A stretch of DNA of 64,000 nucleotides from Isoetes taiwanensis (GCA_021234155.1 JAJEKV010000109.1:2476738-2540737); one strand, 5' to 3'. Positions 9,870 through 22,430 are shown, numbered from the stretch's first letter. Notes: generated from the letters alone by a model not told the origin. Program-made: numbers and translations.

Positions 9870-11215
9870 TTTTTGAATGATACACACAATAGTCCCATAG
9901 CGGTGGCATGCTGTGGTTCATGAAGACATATTTCAAGATTAGAAGCGATTATTATTGGTCTCGGCATGAAGAAGGAAATAAAAAGATATATTAGAGAGTG
10001 CCAGATATGCCAGTGACAACAAGGCGGAACAGCTCAGGATCCGGTGCCTTGGAACCATTGCCCGTACCAAATGCTAAGTGGGAGGTGATAAGTATGGATT
10101 TTATTCTGGGACTCCCAAGAACGGCCGAGGCAAAAAGATGCCTTGATGGTGGTAGTAGATAAGTTGTCAAAGATGGCACACTTTGTGCCGCGGCAGACAA
10201 CTGACTGATTAGACACAGTGACCAACTTATTTGTTAAGGAGATTTTTTAGGCTCCATGGCATGCCAAGGGAGATAATCTGGGATAGAGACTCCAAGTTTA
10301 TGAGTGCCTTTTGGCAGACCTATTCACCACCATCCGAGGCTAAGCTTTTCGATGAGCACTGGCATATCATCCCCAAACAGATGGTGAGACGGAGAGGACA
10401 AGCAGGATCATCGAAGATATGTTAAGAAGCTATGTATGGAACAAGCAATCCAAGTGGGATGATCTCATCTACCTAGTAGAGTTTGCCTACATGACGGCCT
10501 GAGGGAGTCATGTGGATGAGTCCTTTTATGATTAATGCAGATGTGTCGGTGTCTTACCCGGATACTTGGCACAACCATTGTCCAAGGGTGGAAGTCTCCC
10601 AGCCATGCTTTAAAATGCAAGACTTGGTGGAGGAAGTGAGAGGATATCTCCTTGCCAGCGACAGAAGCGAGGCGAAAAGCATCGCTTACGCTAGGGCCGT
10701 AAGAGAATTTGAAGTGGGAGACAAAGTGTGGTTGAAGATCAAAGTCAAAGCGCCAAACTCGCGATCGGCAGATTTGAAAGAAGCTTGCTCCAAGATGGAA
10801 ATTTGGACCCCTTGGAATAGAAGAGAGTAGGTAACCAATCCTACAAGTTGGACTTACCCAAACACATCTTAAGATACATAAGGTTTTCCAATAAAGTTTG
10901 CTAAAGAGGCACACCCCAAACCCAGGAAGTATTGGGAGACAAATGAGTTTTAGAAAATGACGGATGAGCATATTGAAATCGTTCGGAAGTCCTTCTTAAT
11001 AGATCTTATAAGAAGACAAGAAGGTCAAAATTCCTCCAATACCTCAGGAAGGGAAGCACTACCAAGTGGAAGCCTTCACGGGTACTTGAGTCGATCTTAA
11101 GAAAACGGTACTCGAAGTTTATGGAGATAATGCAAGGGTCGGGTCACACCCAGTAGTGAAGTCGACATCGCTGAACCAAGAAATCGCTCAGGCATGTCGA
11201 CATTTGGGTTTGGAT
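9870..11215 (+). pseudogene. pol: Integrase with C-terminal chromodomain (element A)
   Basis: Integrase inserts the element's cDNA into the genome. The zinc-binding region shows MKKEIKRYIRECQICQ (about 9,967-10,012). The catalytic core shows VVVDKLSKMAHFVP (about 10,150-10,195) and HGMPREIIWDRDSKF (about 10,255-10,300). LVEFAY lies near 10,475. The C-terminal region has EFEVGDKVWLKIK (about 10,708-10,745) and SYKLDLPKHI. At about 11,030-11,130 are degraded remnants of a chromodomain that is clearer in element B (VKWKHY..TWVLESDLKK). A chromodomain usually directs insertion to heterochromatin. Confidence 0.82.
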
Positions 11216-12054
11216 TTCATGTGTGCTAAGGCTAATTCCACGCGACCTATGCCGCGGCATGGGCTGTACGCGTTGTTCTAAATGATGGGAACCCACTATG
11301 GTGCTCTAGGCTGTGGTGTAATGTCAATGTAGGCATGACCGTTTCCGCTATTTGGTGGGAAGGTAGATTAGAAGTCTACTGTCTCCCTTTAAGCAGGCGA
11401 CCTGAAGAAAGGAGGTCATTGAGAGATGCATTGATAGGAAAAGCACCTTTAGCCCCATATATGTTTTGATGGGAGGAATCTATCCTTCGCCATATCGGGA
11501 AGGATATCCTCCACTGGCAAACCATTAGAGGTGTAGGCATGGATGCATATAGGCATATAAGTATTACATCTTGCTTTTCGGCCCGGGATGGGGCTGCATA
11601 ATCTTCCTATCTATGAAAAGAGATATGCCTTGCATCCATATAATTGTATTTAATGGGTGGTTCCCCACAATAACCCTTATAATAATAATTAAATATGTAC
11701 TAATGTAGCCGCATCCCCGCAGGGCAACTAGAAGAACCTAGCTGGGAGGGGTGCTACGCACAAGAACTCACAAGCATAAGTGTTTTGCCATAATGTGTCA
11801 GTTGGGAGGCTTAAAAGTTTTTAGTTAAAACCTTTAAAACTATAATTGATGTTAATTTTTGTTAATAGTCGATTATGAAGCAGAGGACGGAAAGAGCCTC
11901 TCACCATAGTACAATTCTGATGAAACTATAAATATTACACGAGGTGATTAAAACATAATATGGATATGTAAGTGTTGTAATTTCGAGGATATGTACCAAG
12001 GTGGGGGAGGCCGCGGGATGCCGAGGACGACATCAAGTCAAGGTGGGGACATAA
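11216..12054 (+). other. 3' untranslated region and polypurine tract (element A)
   Basis: No gene is visible here. The stretch is collinear with B at 31,568-32,400. It ends in a purine-rich tract (AAGGTGGGGACATAA, about 12,040-12,054) directly before the LTR. This is where the plus-strand primer of reverse transcription is expected. Confidence 0.65.
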
Positions 12055-13598
12055 TGTGGCGCCCCAATACTTGCATTATATTACTGCCATCGCCACATTT
12101 TACATATCTGAAGTGACATGTACTTGAGAGTAGGACAACGCACCACAATCCTAAAGAGTTAAAGGTTGCCTAGGGGGCAACCTTGATGTTGTATGTAATT
12201 AAACATACACAACAAAAGGTTCCTTGTTCATACATTTCCAAATGGCTTAAAGCCATTTGGCTGTCTATGTGGATGCCCCAACTCAGATAGGGTTCATATA
12301 AGGGCTAAAACCCCAGACCATAGCTCTCCTCTTTCACTTTGCCAATTAGGGTTTTCTAGGAGCCTCCCTTTCCTCCTTTTTCATTTAGGCTTTCCGGCCA
12401 ATCTCTACCAAGGTCGAACGACAAGCCGTAAAGTTCTGGTGCCTGGATTTGCACAACAAAGTCGTCGAAGTAGCAAAATTGCCTTCGGCAAGATCGAGCA
12501 TGGACTTTCCAAGGATCGTGAGCAAGCTGGGCGAGTGTGTATCTATTGTTCCGGCAGTAAAAACCGGTTTTTTAGGCATGGCAATATGCCTGCTTAGTAT
12601 GTTAGATCATCTCGAAGCCTTTGTAGATCCCTAGATTCGACTCTTAAATCTAATGAACCAACATTGGATGTTAAGTAGATAGATTGATATGATTTTCTAT
12701 CTCTGCTCAGGATATTGCATGGATTCCACTGCGATCTCCTCCTTGTTGTGGGAAGCGTAGACCTAAAGGTCGGGTGTAAGATGCCCTAAAGATACACCCA
12801 GTTCCCACATAATCGCGCCCGCAATGAGCCCCGGCCAGAGAAGGGGTAAGGCCGCTGATATGAGGAACTTGTCTCATCAGCTTTAACGTAATTCCTCTCG
12901 CAGTAAAGCCTACCTGTGGGTCTTTGTCACAAAGTTTAATGGTTTGTCACCGCAGGGCAAGGCATGAGCTCGGGTGGTGGATAAGACCTTCCGTGCTGAG
13001 TTCAAGTTTTAATAAGGGCGCTGGCCCTCTAGTCAGCCTCACATGAGCATGATACTGGAGGAGAGGCGCCTCTTTTCCGCTTCATCTAAGTTGGGGAGAT
13101 GCAACCCAACAAGAGTAGCCCCTTCCCGCTATTCACCCTTGTGTTACTTCATTAAAGTCCCAACACTCCTTTCACCACTCAAGCAGCGTGCACCGAGGGC
13201 TGATGGAGTGGTCTACCCTAAGTTGCTGTTCTATGCCGCCCAACCACGCTACTTCACTTCGCCCCGCAACTCGAGGCCCGGCTGCCGCCATCCCCTTGAG
13301 TCCCAGCCCCGGGTAGGATCTCCTTTGTATTATTGTTATGAAGGTATTGGCCGACTCCGTGATGTTGCTATTGTTGGCGGCGGATTGTGTTTGCATATTA
13401 TTGGTTGTGCTCGCTTGTTTGCCACGCCCGCAGACAGGTCGATCCGATGGAAGACTCGGGATGAATGACACATCCACTCTTCCCTTTGCCGCTCCGCCTC
13501 ATGGGAGTGGGAGTCGTGGATGGCTCCCTGCCAAAATGCTGTGGGGATGTTCTTCAATAATGATGCTGCATCGGGTGAGGCGAGTAGGGGACGCCACA
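12055..13598 (+). repeat. 3' LTR of element A
   Basis: The LTR begins TGTGGCG after the purine tract and ends ..ACGCCACA. It aligns along its length with the two LTRs of element B. It carries a short inverted repeat GGTTGCC..GGCAACC (about 12,164-12,182), a palindrome CAAATGGCTTAAAGCCATTTG (about 12,239-12,260), a TATA-like CATATAAGG at 12,296-12,304 and TTAGGGTTTTCT near 12,347. The length of about 1.54 kb is long for a chromovirus. The start and end calls rest on the TG..CA rule and on the primer site of B. Confidence 0.85.
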
Positions 13599-14108
13599 TA
13601 GTCCGCCGCTTAAGGAACTTCAACCTGTATTGGAGGTGCCGCCCAGGTAACACATAGGTGCAGCCCGCCCTAAGAGCACTCTACGTGCACATGAGGTCTC
13701 CGAATCGACATGAGGGACTTCCCGTACCATGTTGAGGATAGTAGCCCAACACAACGCTTTTCCAAGACAAAAGAGGGTCTCGCCGGTCCCCGTAACTCCC
13801 TCCAACGAGTGTTGAGGCGCCATCACGAAGTTTCTTAAAATAAACCTCCGGGCGGTCGCTTCCGCCAAGCGGCAGCCGCTGAAGGTAATCGCTGTGGGTT
13901 TACCAGAAAACCCCAAGCCACGCGTTACGCCACGAATGTCTCAAGAAGATCAATTTTGCTACGTGCGGCAAAAATTAGTCTACGCATGCTCGCCTCTCCT
14001 GCTTTGGCGCATCCGCCCCTCGCTGATATAAGCAGAAATGTCCCCTCATATATAATCCACCGCTTTCGGGCAAGAAGATTGAAGATATAAGGCAAATTTG
14101 AAGATATA
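13599..14108. repeat. Flanking segment shared with 34,001-34,521
   Basis: Immediately after the LTR of element A comes TAGTCCGC..AAGGAACTT, and the same sequence follows the LTR of element B. Similarity runs for about 500 bp and stops near a GAAGATATAA phrase (14,100 and 34,515). Both copies include a short Cys/His-containing reading frame, described at the B copy. Two independent insertions would not normally share a flank, so the flank was copied along with the element or is itself a repeat. Confidence 0.75.
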
Positions 14109-14326
14109 ACGTATTGCTAATGCTTTTTATAGTATGGTTTTATATGATTTGGCAGTCATTGTGCATGAGTTTTACTAATCGATTACATCTAGAGTGGTCA
14201 TTATGTTACATTTAATTTTATATTTGAAATGCTTTAGCACTTGTACATACAATATTTTCAAAAATGCATGCAAACTTCGAGAAAAAAGGTATTCTAGGGT
14301 TTTGTTGGTTTACTATAGTGAAGGTT

Positions 14327-14389
14327 GATAGATAGATAGATAGATAGATGAATGATAGATAGATAGATAGATGAATAGATAGATAGATG

Positions 14390-14433
<44 letters not shown>

Positions 14434-14482
14434 GGATATAGATAGATAGATAGATAGATAGATGAATAGATAGATAGATAGA
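14327..14482. repeat. AGAT microsatellite
   Basis: (GATA)n with interruptions (GATGAATA, GATGAGATA, GATGGATATA) over about 155 bp. Confidence 0.95.
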
Positions 14483-15848
14483 AATACAAGTATTGATTGG
14501 CCCTTGATTCTTTTTATTATTGTAATACTAATATAGTGGTAAGATCGGAATCTGCGGTTTTCACAGTATTAAATTTAGCGAGAGTCTCCCATGGTAGATT
14601 TTGAGGATAAAAGTGGTTGGAATTAATAGGGTATATATGTGAAGCTTATTTAAAAATCTAACCAGTAAACCCTTCAAACACTTGACATGGATTTTTTTTT
14701 AATCTTTAGGACGATAATGGATCGATTGTTTTTTCTTTGGGTCCTATAGATTGGTCTCTGTAAGACGATAAAATTCAATCAATTCAATTCAATTCTTTGA
14801 CATAACAAAACCTTTTTCTGATGATCAAATAAGAACTTCAAACGTTAAATTTGAGTGGCACTATGGTTCATGGGAAGCACAAGCGGTAATGCGTAAATAT
14901 TAGAACTGGTAAAGGTTTTTTAAATCGATAGCTTGTAGTTTAACTCATTTATCACTAAATAGGCTCTTGAATTGTTAATCATTTTAGAAAGTGTAAAACT
15001 TATATGATAAATACTTGATATATTTGCGTAGAAAGTGACTGATGTCTCACATAGAATGGATTTTGTCTTGGACGTGCGTTTGTTGCCTTAAGAATGTTCT
15101 AGATGGTAAGATTGAACTAGCATATCCTTCAATAAAAAAAAAAATTGAACTAGCATAATCATGCAACTAGAATTTGCCACTATTTTGCTATGACTTGGCG
15201 GGGATCGTTGCATTAATTACATGGAATACCCGGCCAATCGAAAAGGGCTGCAAAAGTATATTTACATAACACATGCAATTTTATCTCCCTTAGATTTTTT
15301 TTACTAAGCGTGTGTGATTTATCCTATACCTACTTATCTAAGGAGGTAGAAATATTTGGATTAAATCTTCCTTATTCTTGTTTGTAAGTCTACAACTAGG
15401 GTGAGAAATGATAAACTTAATTTTGCTAGTAGCTTAGGCTCTTACCTATATATTTAGCTAATTGTCCTTTGGTTACATTTGCAAAATTAGCGAGGGATCT
15501 TCTACTCCTGCTATGTTCTTTTTTAAAAATGGGTGATCGACAAAGAATGTGGGTCTAGTATATGGTTGATTGAAATGCTACTTACGGCGGCGTTTACAAT
15601 GCAAGCGGAGGGTTCTTTTATACACTGCTACTTTCTATCATTTAAAATTTTATAAATTTATTTTGTGGAGTCGGACACTGCTTCTATTTAACCTCGTTTG
15701 AAGCTAAACCTTATTGTATGTATGAGGGATAGTGGAACTTGCACATTGCTTCAAAGTTTGGAAAACTATTTATTTACTTTCCTTTAGTAGAAGAAGCGTG
15801 TGTTTAATTATCATCATGCAATTTTATTGATATATTTATTTTTCATCC
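14483..15848. other. AT-rich intergenic sequence, no gene seen
   Basis: No frame, terminal repeat or motif stands out. There are scattered A and T runs (for example at 15,130). Confidence 0.5.
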
Positions 15849-16079
15849 TTTTTTTTGAAGGGCCCGAAAGCCAAAAGTTTAATGTCGGATAAAAAGTACA
15901 ATATTTACATGTCTCATCTAGCGTGTAAGCACAAAAGGATACCCGCGAGAACACGAGCACGGAGCACAATGTACTTACTCAGGAATAGGAGACTAATGAT
16001 AAGAATCAATTGAAGATCTTGAATCGGATCGTTCCATCATTTACGATTCAAGGAGGAACACTTTCGTGAACTGTCAATA

Positions 16080-18257
16080 TCTTTTACGGGCCACGTAATA
16101 CACCGTGTGTAGAAGAATTAATGCCCGAAAGATGCGGTGTCTGCGGCGGCTCCCATATCGACCATAGGAGCCAGCGAAACCAAGATGGAATGCTTTTTGT
16201 TTACCCGGAGGCCATGCGTTGGATAGGGCGTAAAGAGAAGTCAAGTAATTGTTAAACAAATTGTAGCTAGGACCATGTTGATTGAACCTCGGACAATCAA
16301 AGAGACAATGCTCAAGAGTTTACGACGTCAGAAAGGCGAGTGGGCATCACTGCGGATATCATCGAGGATCATAAGCGATGTCGGAAGGCATTTTCCATAA
16401 GCACTTGTGGATAACTTGCCACCCCAGTCTGGAGACTTTAGGGTGGAGCAACCCATCCCAAAGCCATGCCATGTACGACACAAAGTGGTACGTGGAACTG
16501 TAGGTGCCACCCATCGGCTTAGCCCTGGAGGGTTGTGATGCTAAAAAGAAGGCGATATCACGGATCGACAAAGTACTTGCCTTTGTGAATATTTTAATAG
16601 CAGGTCCCATGGCACCCTTTCAACAACACCAACTTGCACTATAAGGGCAAATTTTTAGCGACCTTCTCCCATAGAGATACATCCCAGCGAAGGCCCGAAG
16701 GGAACTTTGCCTGAAATTGAGCCAAGATAGTAGGCGACCCACCTCATACCATGCTTGAATAGAGACAACACGCAGAACCCATACGTCTACGTGTAAGGGA
16801 TGAAGCCCGATCTTTGCCAATGGAGGTGTTGAGGGGTCTAGAGGGCGAGTGGTGCCCCACCACCATGGAGTCTCAATAGGGTGTGGATAGAGGGGCATGG
16901 CCAAAAGATGTACGACCGCCTCCCATCTTGTCAACAAATAAAAATGGGAAGCATTTGGAAAAGGCATTGCGAGCGAAATAAAGCCCAAAGGTAGGACTGG
17001 TTTGGCCCGACCTTCTTGCCTAGAGAATCTGATGACCAAGAGCTTGTCTAAGGGCGTGAACCGGGAGAGTCATCCTCACCATTGAAGTCTCAAATGAGCT
17101 TTGAAATAAGCACTTTGCTCTGCGTAAAGTCCATCATACCCGGACCACACGCCCATTTTGGAAGGATGCACTTGACCAAGCCATCTTAACCCGGCACCTT
17201 CCTCGGTACCGCCCAAATAAAGTTAGAACTATTGCAATGAGCTCCGCACTTTGATTTGTGGGGCTAGCGGTAAAAGGATGCCATATAAACATGGGTACTA
17301 CTAAGGCCCGACAGCCCTTTGTAATCGACCAAAAGAGACAACTTAGCGGTGGACCACCAGAACAAGTGCTTCTCCAAACCCCTAATGATCTCCTCCCATG
17401 CAGCTCCCATAGTAACATGGATGCCGTGAAATCCCCAACAACTTGTTGGCTTGTTCATGCGTGAAAGTAATTTCCATGGATAATCGTGAACACATCTTGC
17501 AGGAACTGGATTATCAATGTCCACAAAGGCGTACATACGCCACCCCACAAGGAACGCGAAAGCCGGTGAAAAAGTATCTAAGAGCATTTTGGTAGCGGGA
17601 AGATTCTTAGCATTGGCGACTAGGAAGAGAGCGTGTAAATGCATATTGATTGCAAACCTCTTGTGTGCCGTCCTCCATTGCATAAGGTGATGGGCAGATC
17701 GGTCGAACTAGTCACGAGGATCCTTGACCTTAGGGATGAGTGAGATGACACTTGTGTTTAGGAATTCTATCAAAGCGATTGCAGATTGAAAGTCGCGAGA
17801 AATCATCATACACACATCTGGCTCCAGCCATTCCCAATATTCCTGGAAGAACTCGATTGGCAAACCATCCAAACCTGGGCATTTGCCTCTTTTCAGTTCA
17901 AAGACTGCCGAACTTAAATCATCAGCTGTCATAGCCGCCTCTATTGACTCGGCTGCTCACCAGAGACGATGGGGGAATTCCTAGACAAAACAGCGTCTGG
18001 AATTTCTGATTGAAAGGGAAGATGTTTCTCAGCAAAAAACGTCTGGAAGTGGTTATGCAGATGTTGCTTGAGGCCATTCGGTAGAAGCAATGAGGACATG
18101 GTCGACGACATGCGACGCCTCTTAACCGCACGAAAAAAGAAGCCCGTACAACAGTCTCCATCACGAAACCATTGCAGACCTGCCTTCGTCTTTGCTTGCT
18201 GAATTTACTCCTCCTCCAATGCTTGGATCTATGCCAAACTATCACGATCATGAACAC
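16080..18257 (-). pseudogene. LINE reverse transcriptase (ORF2 C-terminal part)
   Basis: The strongest segment is 17,708-17,932, which reads KRGKCPGLDGLPIEFFQEYW and then NTSVISLIPKVKDP. This is the first RT block of plant L1 elements. Upstream, 17,922-18,257 contains the usual linker between endonuclease and RT (GLQWFRDGD-like, then NHFQTFFAEK-like segments split across frames). Downstream, 17,264-17,683 has IRGLEKHLFWWSTAKLS and SSTHVYMASFY, and 16,620-17,039 the WEAVVHL..LFVDKMGG region, both fitting the RT thumb and connection. The catalytic YADD block is not readable. Frames change many times, so the element is dead or the sequence is error-prone. Confidence 0.8.
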
Positions 18258-18479
18258 CTGGAAGACATCCAGTGGGTCGATACAAGGTATTGATTGAAGG
18301 CTTCGACTTCTAGCTGCGGACTCTCGACCTTGTTTGGCAAAACTTTATTTGCTGCAATTGCATCCACTATCGATCATGTCCGTCGTCGGTGAAGGCAATT
18401 GTCCAAGTATTCTTGCAACCTTCTTGAAAGTCGGCATCCTTTAAGAACTTCACGTTCAGCGAAAACCGTCACCGTCGGA

Positions 18480-18960
18480 CCCGCCCGGCAGCAGGGGCTC
18501 GTCGAAATGAATTCTGCGAATGGTGGTGCGGCGGGTTATCTACGAGGAGCGGAGGCCAAAGAGACCTGGAAATGCCCTCGCATCTACATTCCAATAAGCT
18601 CTATCCAGCAGAGGCTTCGCGCGACCCCCACTAACTTGACCATTGCACCAAGTAAAGGCACCTTCACCATCAATCTCAGGAGGTTCGGTCATGGAGTAGA
18701 AGCCAGACCCGCTGGCGGCGTTCAAAACCGAGACACCACTATAAATTAAGCCCCCAACCGATCAGACTCTATTTCCACCATATTAAGATCCCAACAAGAA
18801 GCCATGAAATGTGGCCAAAAGGTGAGTATCTTCTCATAAAGAGGCCTGATGTGAAGCTCTCGATGGGGTCTATTGTGCGTAAACATTAATTAGACCATAT
18901 TTAACCCCTTGTTCCTGCCATACAATTAGGGCCCAGCGACCAAAGCAATCAACTGGTAAA
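18480..18960 (-). pseudogene. LINE endonuclease fragment
   Basis: Minus-strand fragments include INVYAQ near 18,880, a GLFMRRYSPFGHISW-like segment near 18,830, and EIDGEGAFTWCNGQ followed by KPLLDRAYWN near 18,590-18,670. The FTWCN and LLDRA blocks are typical of the apurinic-type endonuclease of plant L1 elements, which nicks target DNA to prime reverse transcription. It lies directly upstream of the RT in the expected order. Several frameshifts are present and the catalytic His near the end is not resolved. Confidence 0.7.
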
Positions 18961-19200
18961 GATGTCGGCAAGGAAGGAAGCCGACCACACCTTTGGCGGA
19001 ATCAATTTCTTTGCGATAAGGACATTAAACCTGCGACCAAGCATATCGCAAGCTTTGATCGTCTCCCTTACGACACTTGTGCTCTTGAAGGCATCTGGTG
19101 GCGTCAATCTAGATAAGTAGAAAGAAATCTGACTCAGAAGGGGGAGGAGGCTATCCCTGAACATTTCATGAGACTATTTGCATTGATCTTGTGATGGGGG

Positions 19201-20848
19201 CGATAATAGACCACTAGTGTCTCAAGGGAATCTGAGGATGTTTTACGGGCATCGGCATGCGATTAACCTCATCGACCAAATCAGCCAACTTGAAGTGGAT
19301 CAAAAGCGACCACATTGGGATGCAATGGGGGCGGTGCTACTACAGGCGAGGCGGGGCTGGGATCGAGGAGAATTAGATCCCTTAGCTGATTTTCGTGGTT
19401 GACGAAAAAGGCGGTGGATGTTTGGTGGTGGGGGTGGATGCCACGTCGATCAATGTCCATATACTATCCACGAGCCTCTTCAATTTGCTCTTGCAATTTT
19501 GGATTTCAAGCCCGGTCTCAACATTTGGTGATCGAGGGCGGGTGAGGGGGGCTGGCGGAAGGCGGGGGAAGGCGATCCGGGAGGCATAGGGATGTGAGAG
19601 ATCCATTGAGGTGGGAGCTGATCTAGGGCGTGAAGTCAGGGGAGGGAAGCGGATGAAAGGACCACGTTGGTGAACCTGCGATATTGAGCAGAGGGGCTTG
19701 AGGGGAAAAATGAGAGAGCTAGTTCGGGACCATTCAATATGGGCGGCTTAAGCGGAAAGAACATGGGTCCCGCTTTGGACAACAATTGTTTGAGGCAAAT
19801 CACGGTGAATGGGCCTTGCCACACAAACCTTAGTGATGCCATTGTGGTTATGGAGTGTTGCAAATGGAGTCCAACCTCATTATAATGGCGAAATGAACTT
19901 GGAATCTGTAACTTTGTAGCAAACTAGAAGGGGGCACATAAGGCATATGGCTTAGCTGGAAAGGATCAAGAACACTGCTTGTTGATAGAGCAAAAGTGTT
20001 TCGAGAGGAGGGATCAACGGCTCCTTCTATGAGTTGAGCAGCATTTCGGGGAGATTCAAACATCAAAAGAAACAGCGTTGATCTTTTGCCACAAAGGTTG
20101 ATAGATTGATAAAAGCGAGAGCTTGTGAGAAGGTGAAGAGCCAAGAATCCCTTTACTTTAGATCCAAAAGGGCCGATTGAAGTGGCGGAACCGGAACTTG
20201 CAACCAGCTACTCTGCATGTAAATTCGATGATCCTCATGGCTAATCACTTGATTGTAATCTACCGTACTTCCATCTTTATGCGTTAATGCAATCGTATCT
20301 AGCGTATAGTAAATTTTCCCATTTTTTTTTTCTTATTTGATGCACAAAATGAAGAAGTCGGTATAGTACATAGGGTATAAGTACCTTAAGTATGGAAAGC
20401 GTAGCTTGATATCGCGTCGTAACCTACAACTATGCACCTGCTGGAACCCCAAAATGCTCAAAGTTGTCACGCCGAACCTCATAAAGATTTGCGTCGATGG
20501 GGCTGGACATCCATAGAGTCTTGCTTGGCTACAATTGCTGGAGATAGGACACTTCTTTCCTATTGTTATCCACCATGGTGGCGGTGGCCTCTGAGACCGC
20601 GAGGAGGTGGCGGAGTTGAGGCCCTTACCGCCACTCGAGGAAGAACCACACACCTGGCTTCGAGCAAAGAGCAATGGGGAGATGATGATCTCCAAGGTGC
20701 AGTCGATGCGGCTCAAGGGATGGAAGAGGATGTAAGCCCGGTGCATTGGGGGAAAGAGGAAACTCCTCTGCCCTAAGGAACCTCAGCGTGTGTTGGGTAC
20801 ACGGTTGTGGAGGTTGAACCACCATCCGAGCTTTATCTCTAGGAGTAG
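19201..20848. other. Unassigned sequence between LINE and element B
   Basis: Short frames occur on both strands but none is recognisable. A T run at about 20,322-20,332 could be the tail of another minus-strand retroposon covering 20,333-20,848. GC-rich coding-like sequence at 20,570-20,780 has no match I can name. This stretch should correspond to the left flank of element A, outside the window, if A and B arose by segmental duplication. Confidence 0.4.
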
Positions 20849-22418
20849 TGCAGCGTGACGTTCCGGCATAATATCTCATCGGTATATTATTATATTGCCC
20901 GTCCTACGTACATATCCTGAAGTGACATGTACTTGAAGGACAACGTTGCACCTAGGAGCTAAAAAGGTTTTTTCAAGGGGCAACCTTGGATGTTGGTATG
21001 TAATTAAACATACACAACAAAAGGTTCCTTGTTCATACACATTTCCAAATGAACTTAAAGCCATTTGCCCATGTCAGATCACCCCTAACCTAGATGGGGT
21101 CTATATAAGGAGACTAAAACTGGGCTAGCTCTCCTTTCACTTTACTTAATTAGGGTTTTCTAAGGCCTCCTTCTTTCCTCCTTAATTTTAGGGCTTTCTG
21201 GGCCAGACCATTGGTAATTTCGAGAAATCGCGTGCCGAGACTCGAAAAGTGGTTACTGCTGAGTTCTAATTTGTCTTAAACAAAGATCGAGAACATGGGC
21301 GCCTTCAAGAGGATCGAGGAGCAAGCCCAAGGGCGGAGGTATCTAGTTGATACACGTTATTACCGGCAGATCTTTAAACATGGCAATATGCGGTTTAGTA
21401 TGTTAGAATCATCTCTGGAAGCCTTGTAGATCCCTAGATGCGAGACTCTATGAATGAACCTAACATTGGATGTTAAGTAGATAGATTGATATGATTCTCT
21501 ATCTACGTGCATTGATATTGCATGTATTCCACTCTGTGATCTCCCTTGTTGTGGGAAGGGGTAGAGACCTAAAGGCGTGTGAAGATGCTCTGGCATAGCA
21601 CCTTAGTTCCCCACATAATTGCGGCCCGTGCGAGGGCCCACATGGCGTGGGTGAAGGGGCAAGGCGGTTGATAAGGAGGAACTTGTCTCATGTGGTGACC
21701 CCCTCGGTAGTAAAGCCTATCGGGGTCTTTGTTGGCTAGGCTTAATGGCTTGTCAGCTGCGTGTGGGCAAGGCATGAGGCCGACACCTCGTGGGGTGGTG
21801 GATATGACCTTCCGGTGAGTTCAAGTCCGAATAAAGAGGCGTGGCCCTCTAGCCGCTGCGATGAGCATGGATACCTGAGGAGGAGGCAGCTCTCTTCTGC
21901 CTCATGTCGGGGTTGGGGAGATGCAACCCAGGTAGTAGCCCCTACGGCTATTCACCGGGTAGGCACGACCAAGTCCCAGCACTTTTTGACCCTGCGCAAA
22001 GTGTGCGGGAGAGGGATGGAGTGGTCTACCTAAGCCATGTTCTATGCCGGTAAAATCCATTGCCATATTACATGCGCAATGAACTCACGGAGAAACCCCC
22101 GTGGGTCATCCCCTTGAGTCAGAGCCACGGGTAGGATCTCTCCCTTTGTATTATTGTTATGAAGGTATTAGCGACTCGTGATGTTGCTATTGCTATGGTG
22201 ATTGTGTTGTATATTATTGGTTTGTGCTCCCGTTTGTTTTTGCAGCTTCGCGGATGGATTCGATCCGATGGAAGGCGGATGAATGACACATCCCCTCTTT
22301 CCATGGCAGCTCTGCCCCATGGGGTGGAGTCGGTGGATAACCTGTCGATCGGCATTTGCCGGAGAATGCTCCTCGCCGAATACGATGGGGCATCATTATA
22401 AGGAGTAGGGGCGTCGCA
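20849..22418 (+). repeat. 5' LTR of element B
   Basis: It starts TGCAGCG and ends ..GTCGCA, directly before the primer site. It aligns with 32,401-34,000 and 12,055-13,598 along its length. It holds the promoter described separately. The start is less certain than the end because the first 30 bases differ from the other LTRs. Confidence 0.88.
20966..21159 (+). promoter_or_regulatory. LTR promoter region of element B
   Basis: In order: an imperfect inverted repeat GGTT..GGCAACC (20,966-20,985), a degraded form of the CAAATGGCTT..AAGCCATTTG palindrome (about 21,045-21,067), TATATAAGG (21,102-21,110), and TTAGGGTTTTC in the presumed leader (about 21,150-21,160). The same order is present in the other two LTRs. 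TATA position and order support a promoter; the palindromes are candidate factor-binding sites. Confidence 0.6.
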
Positions 22419-22419
22419 G

Positions 22420-22430
22420 TGGTATCGAGC
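22420..22430 (+). promoter_or_regulatory. Primer-binding site, tRNA-Met type
   Basis: TGGTATCGAGC lies one base after the LTR end. The usual plant initiator tRNA-Met complement is TGGTATCAGAGC, from which this differs by one missing base. It fixes the LTR/internal boundary. Confidence 0.85.

Larger units (their letters stand above)
1..13598 (+). mobile_element. Ty3/gypsy chromovirus, element A (5' LTR outside window)
   Basis: This is an LTR retrotransposon whose internal region fills 1-12,054 and whose 3' LTR is 12,055-13,598. The first bases match the sequence about 20 bp after the primer-binding site of element B (near 22,440), so the missing 5' LTR should lie immediately left of the window. 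The order matches element B throughout: stem-motif repeats, ORF1, more stem motifs, ORF2, gag, protease, RT, RNase H, integrase, chromodomain, purine-rich tract, LTR. It differs from B by a 1.9-kb insertion at 4,326-6,251 and by many small indels. The chromodomain at the integrase C-terminus assigns it to the chromovirus group. The 5' boundary is inferred. Confidence 0.88.
15849..19200 (-). mobile_element. L1-type LINE, broken, minus strand
   Basis: A T run at 15,849-15,856 marks the 3' poly(A) end of a minus-strand non-LTR retrotransposon. Reading leftward from about 19,000, endonuclease remnants come first, then a linker, reverse transcriptase and a C-terminal zf-RVT-like region down to about 16,080. 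All frames are interrupted. The 5' end is not defined; coiled or basic fragments at 19,380-19,860 could be ORF1 but I cannot confirm that. It sits between the two chromovirus copies. Confidence 0.78.

Noticed and set aside
12055-14108. LTRs extending through the shared flank
   Set aside because: The 5' LTR of element B is followed at 22,420 by the primer site, not by the flank sequence, so the LTR ends at the CA.
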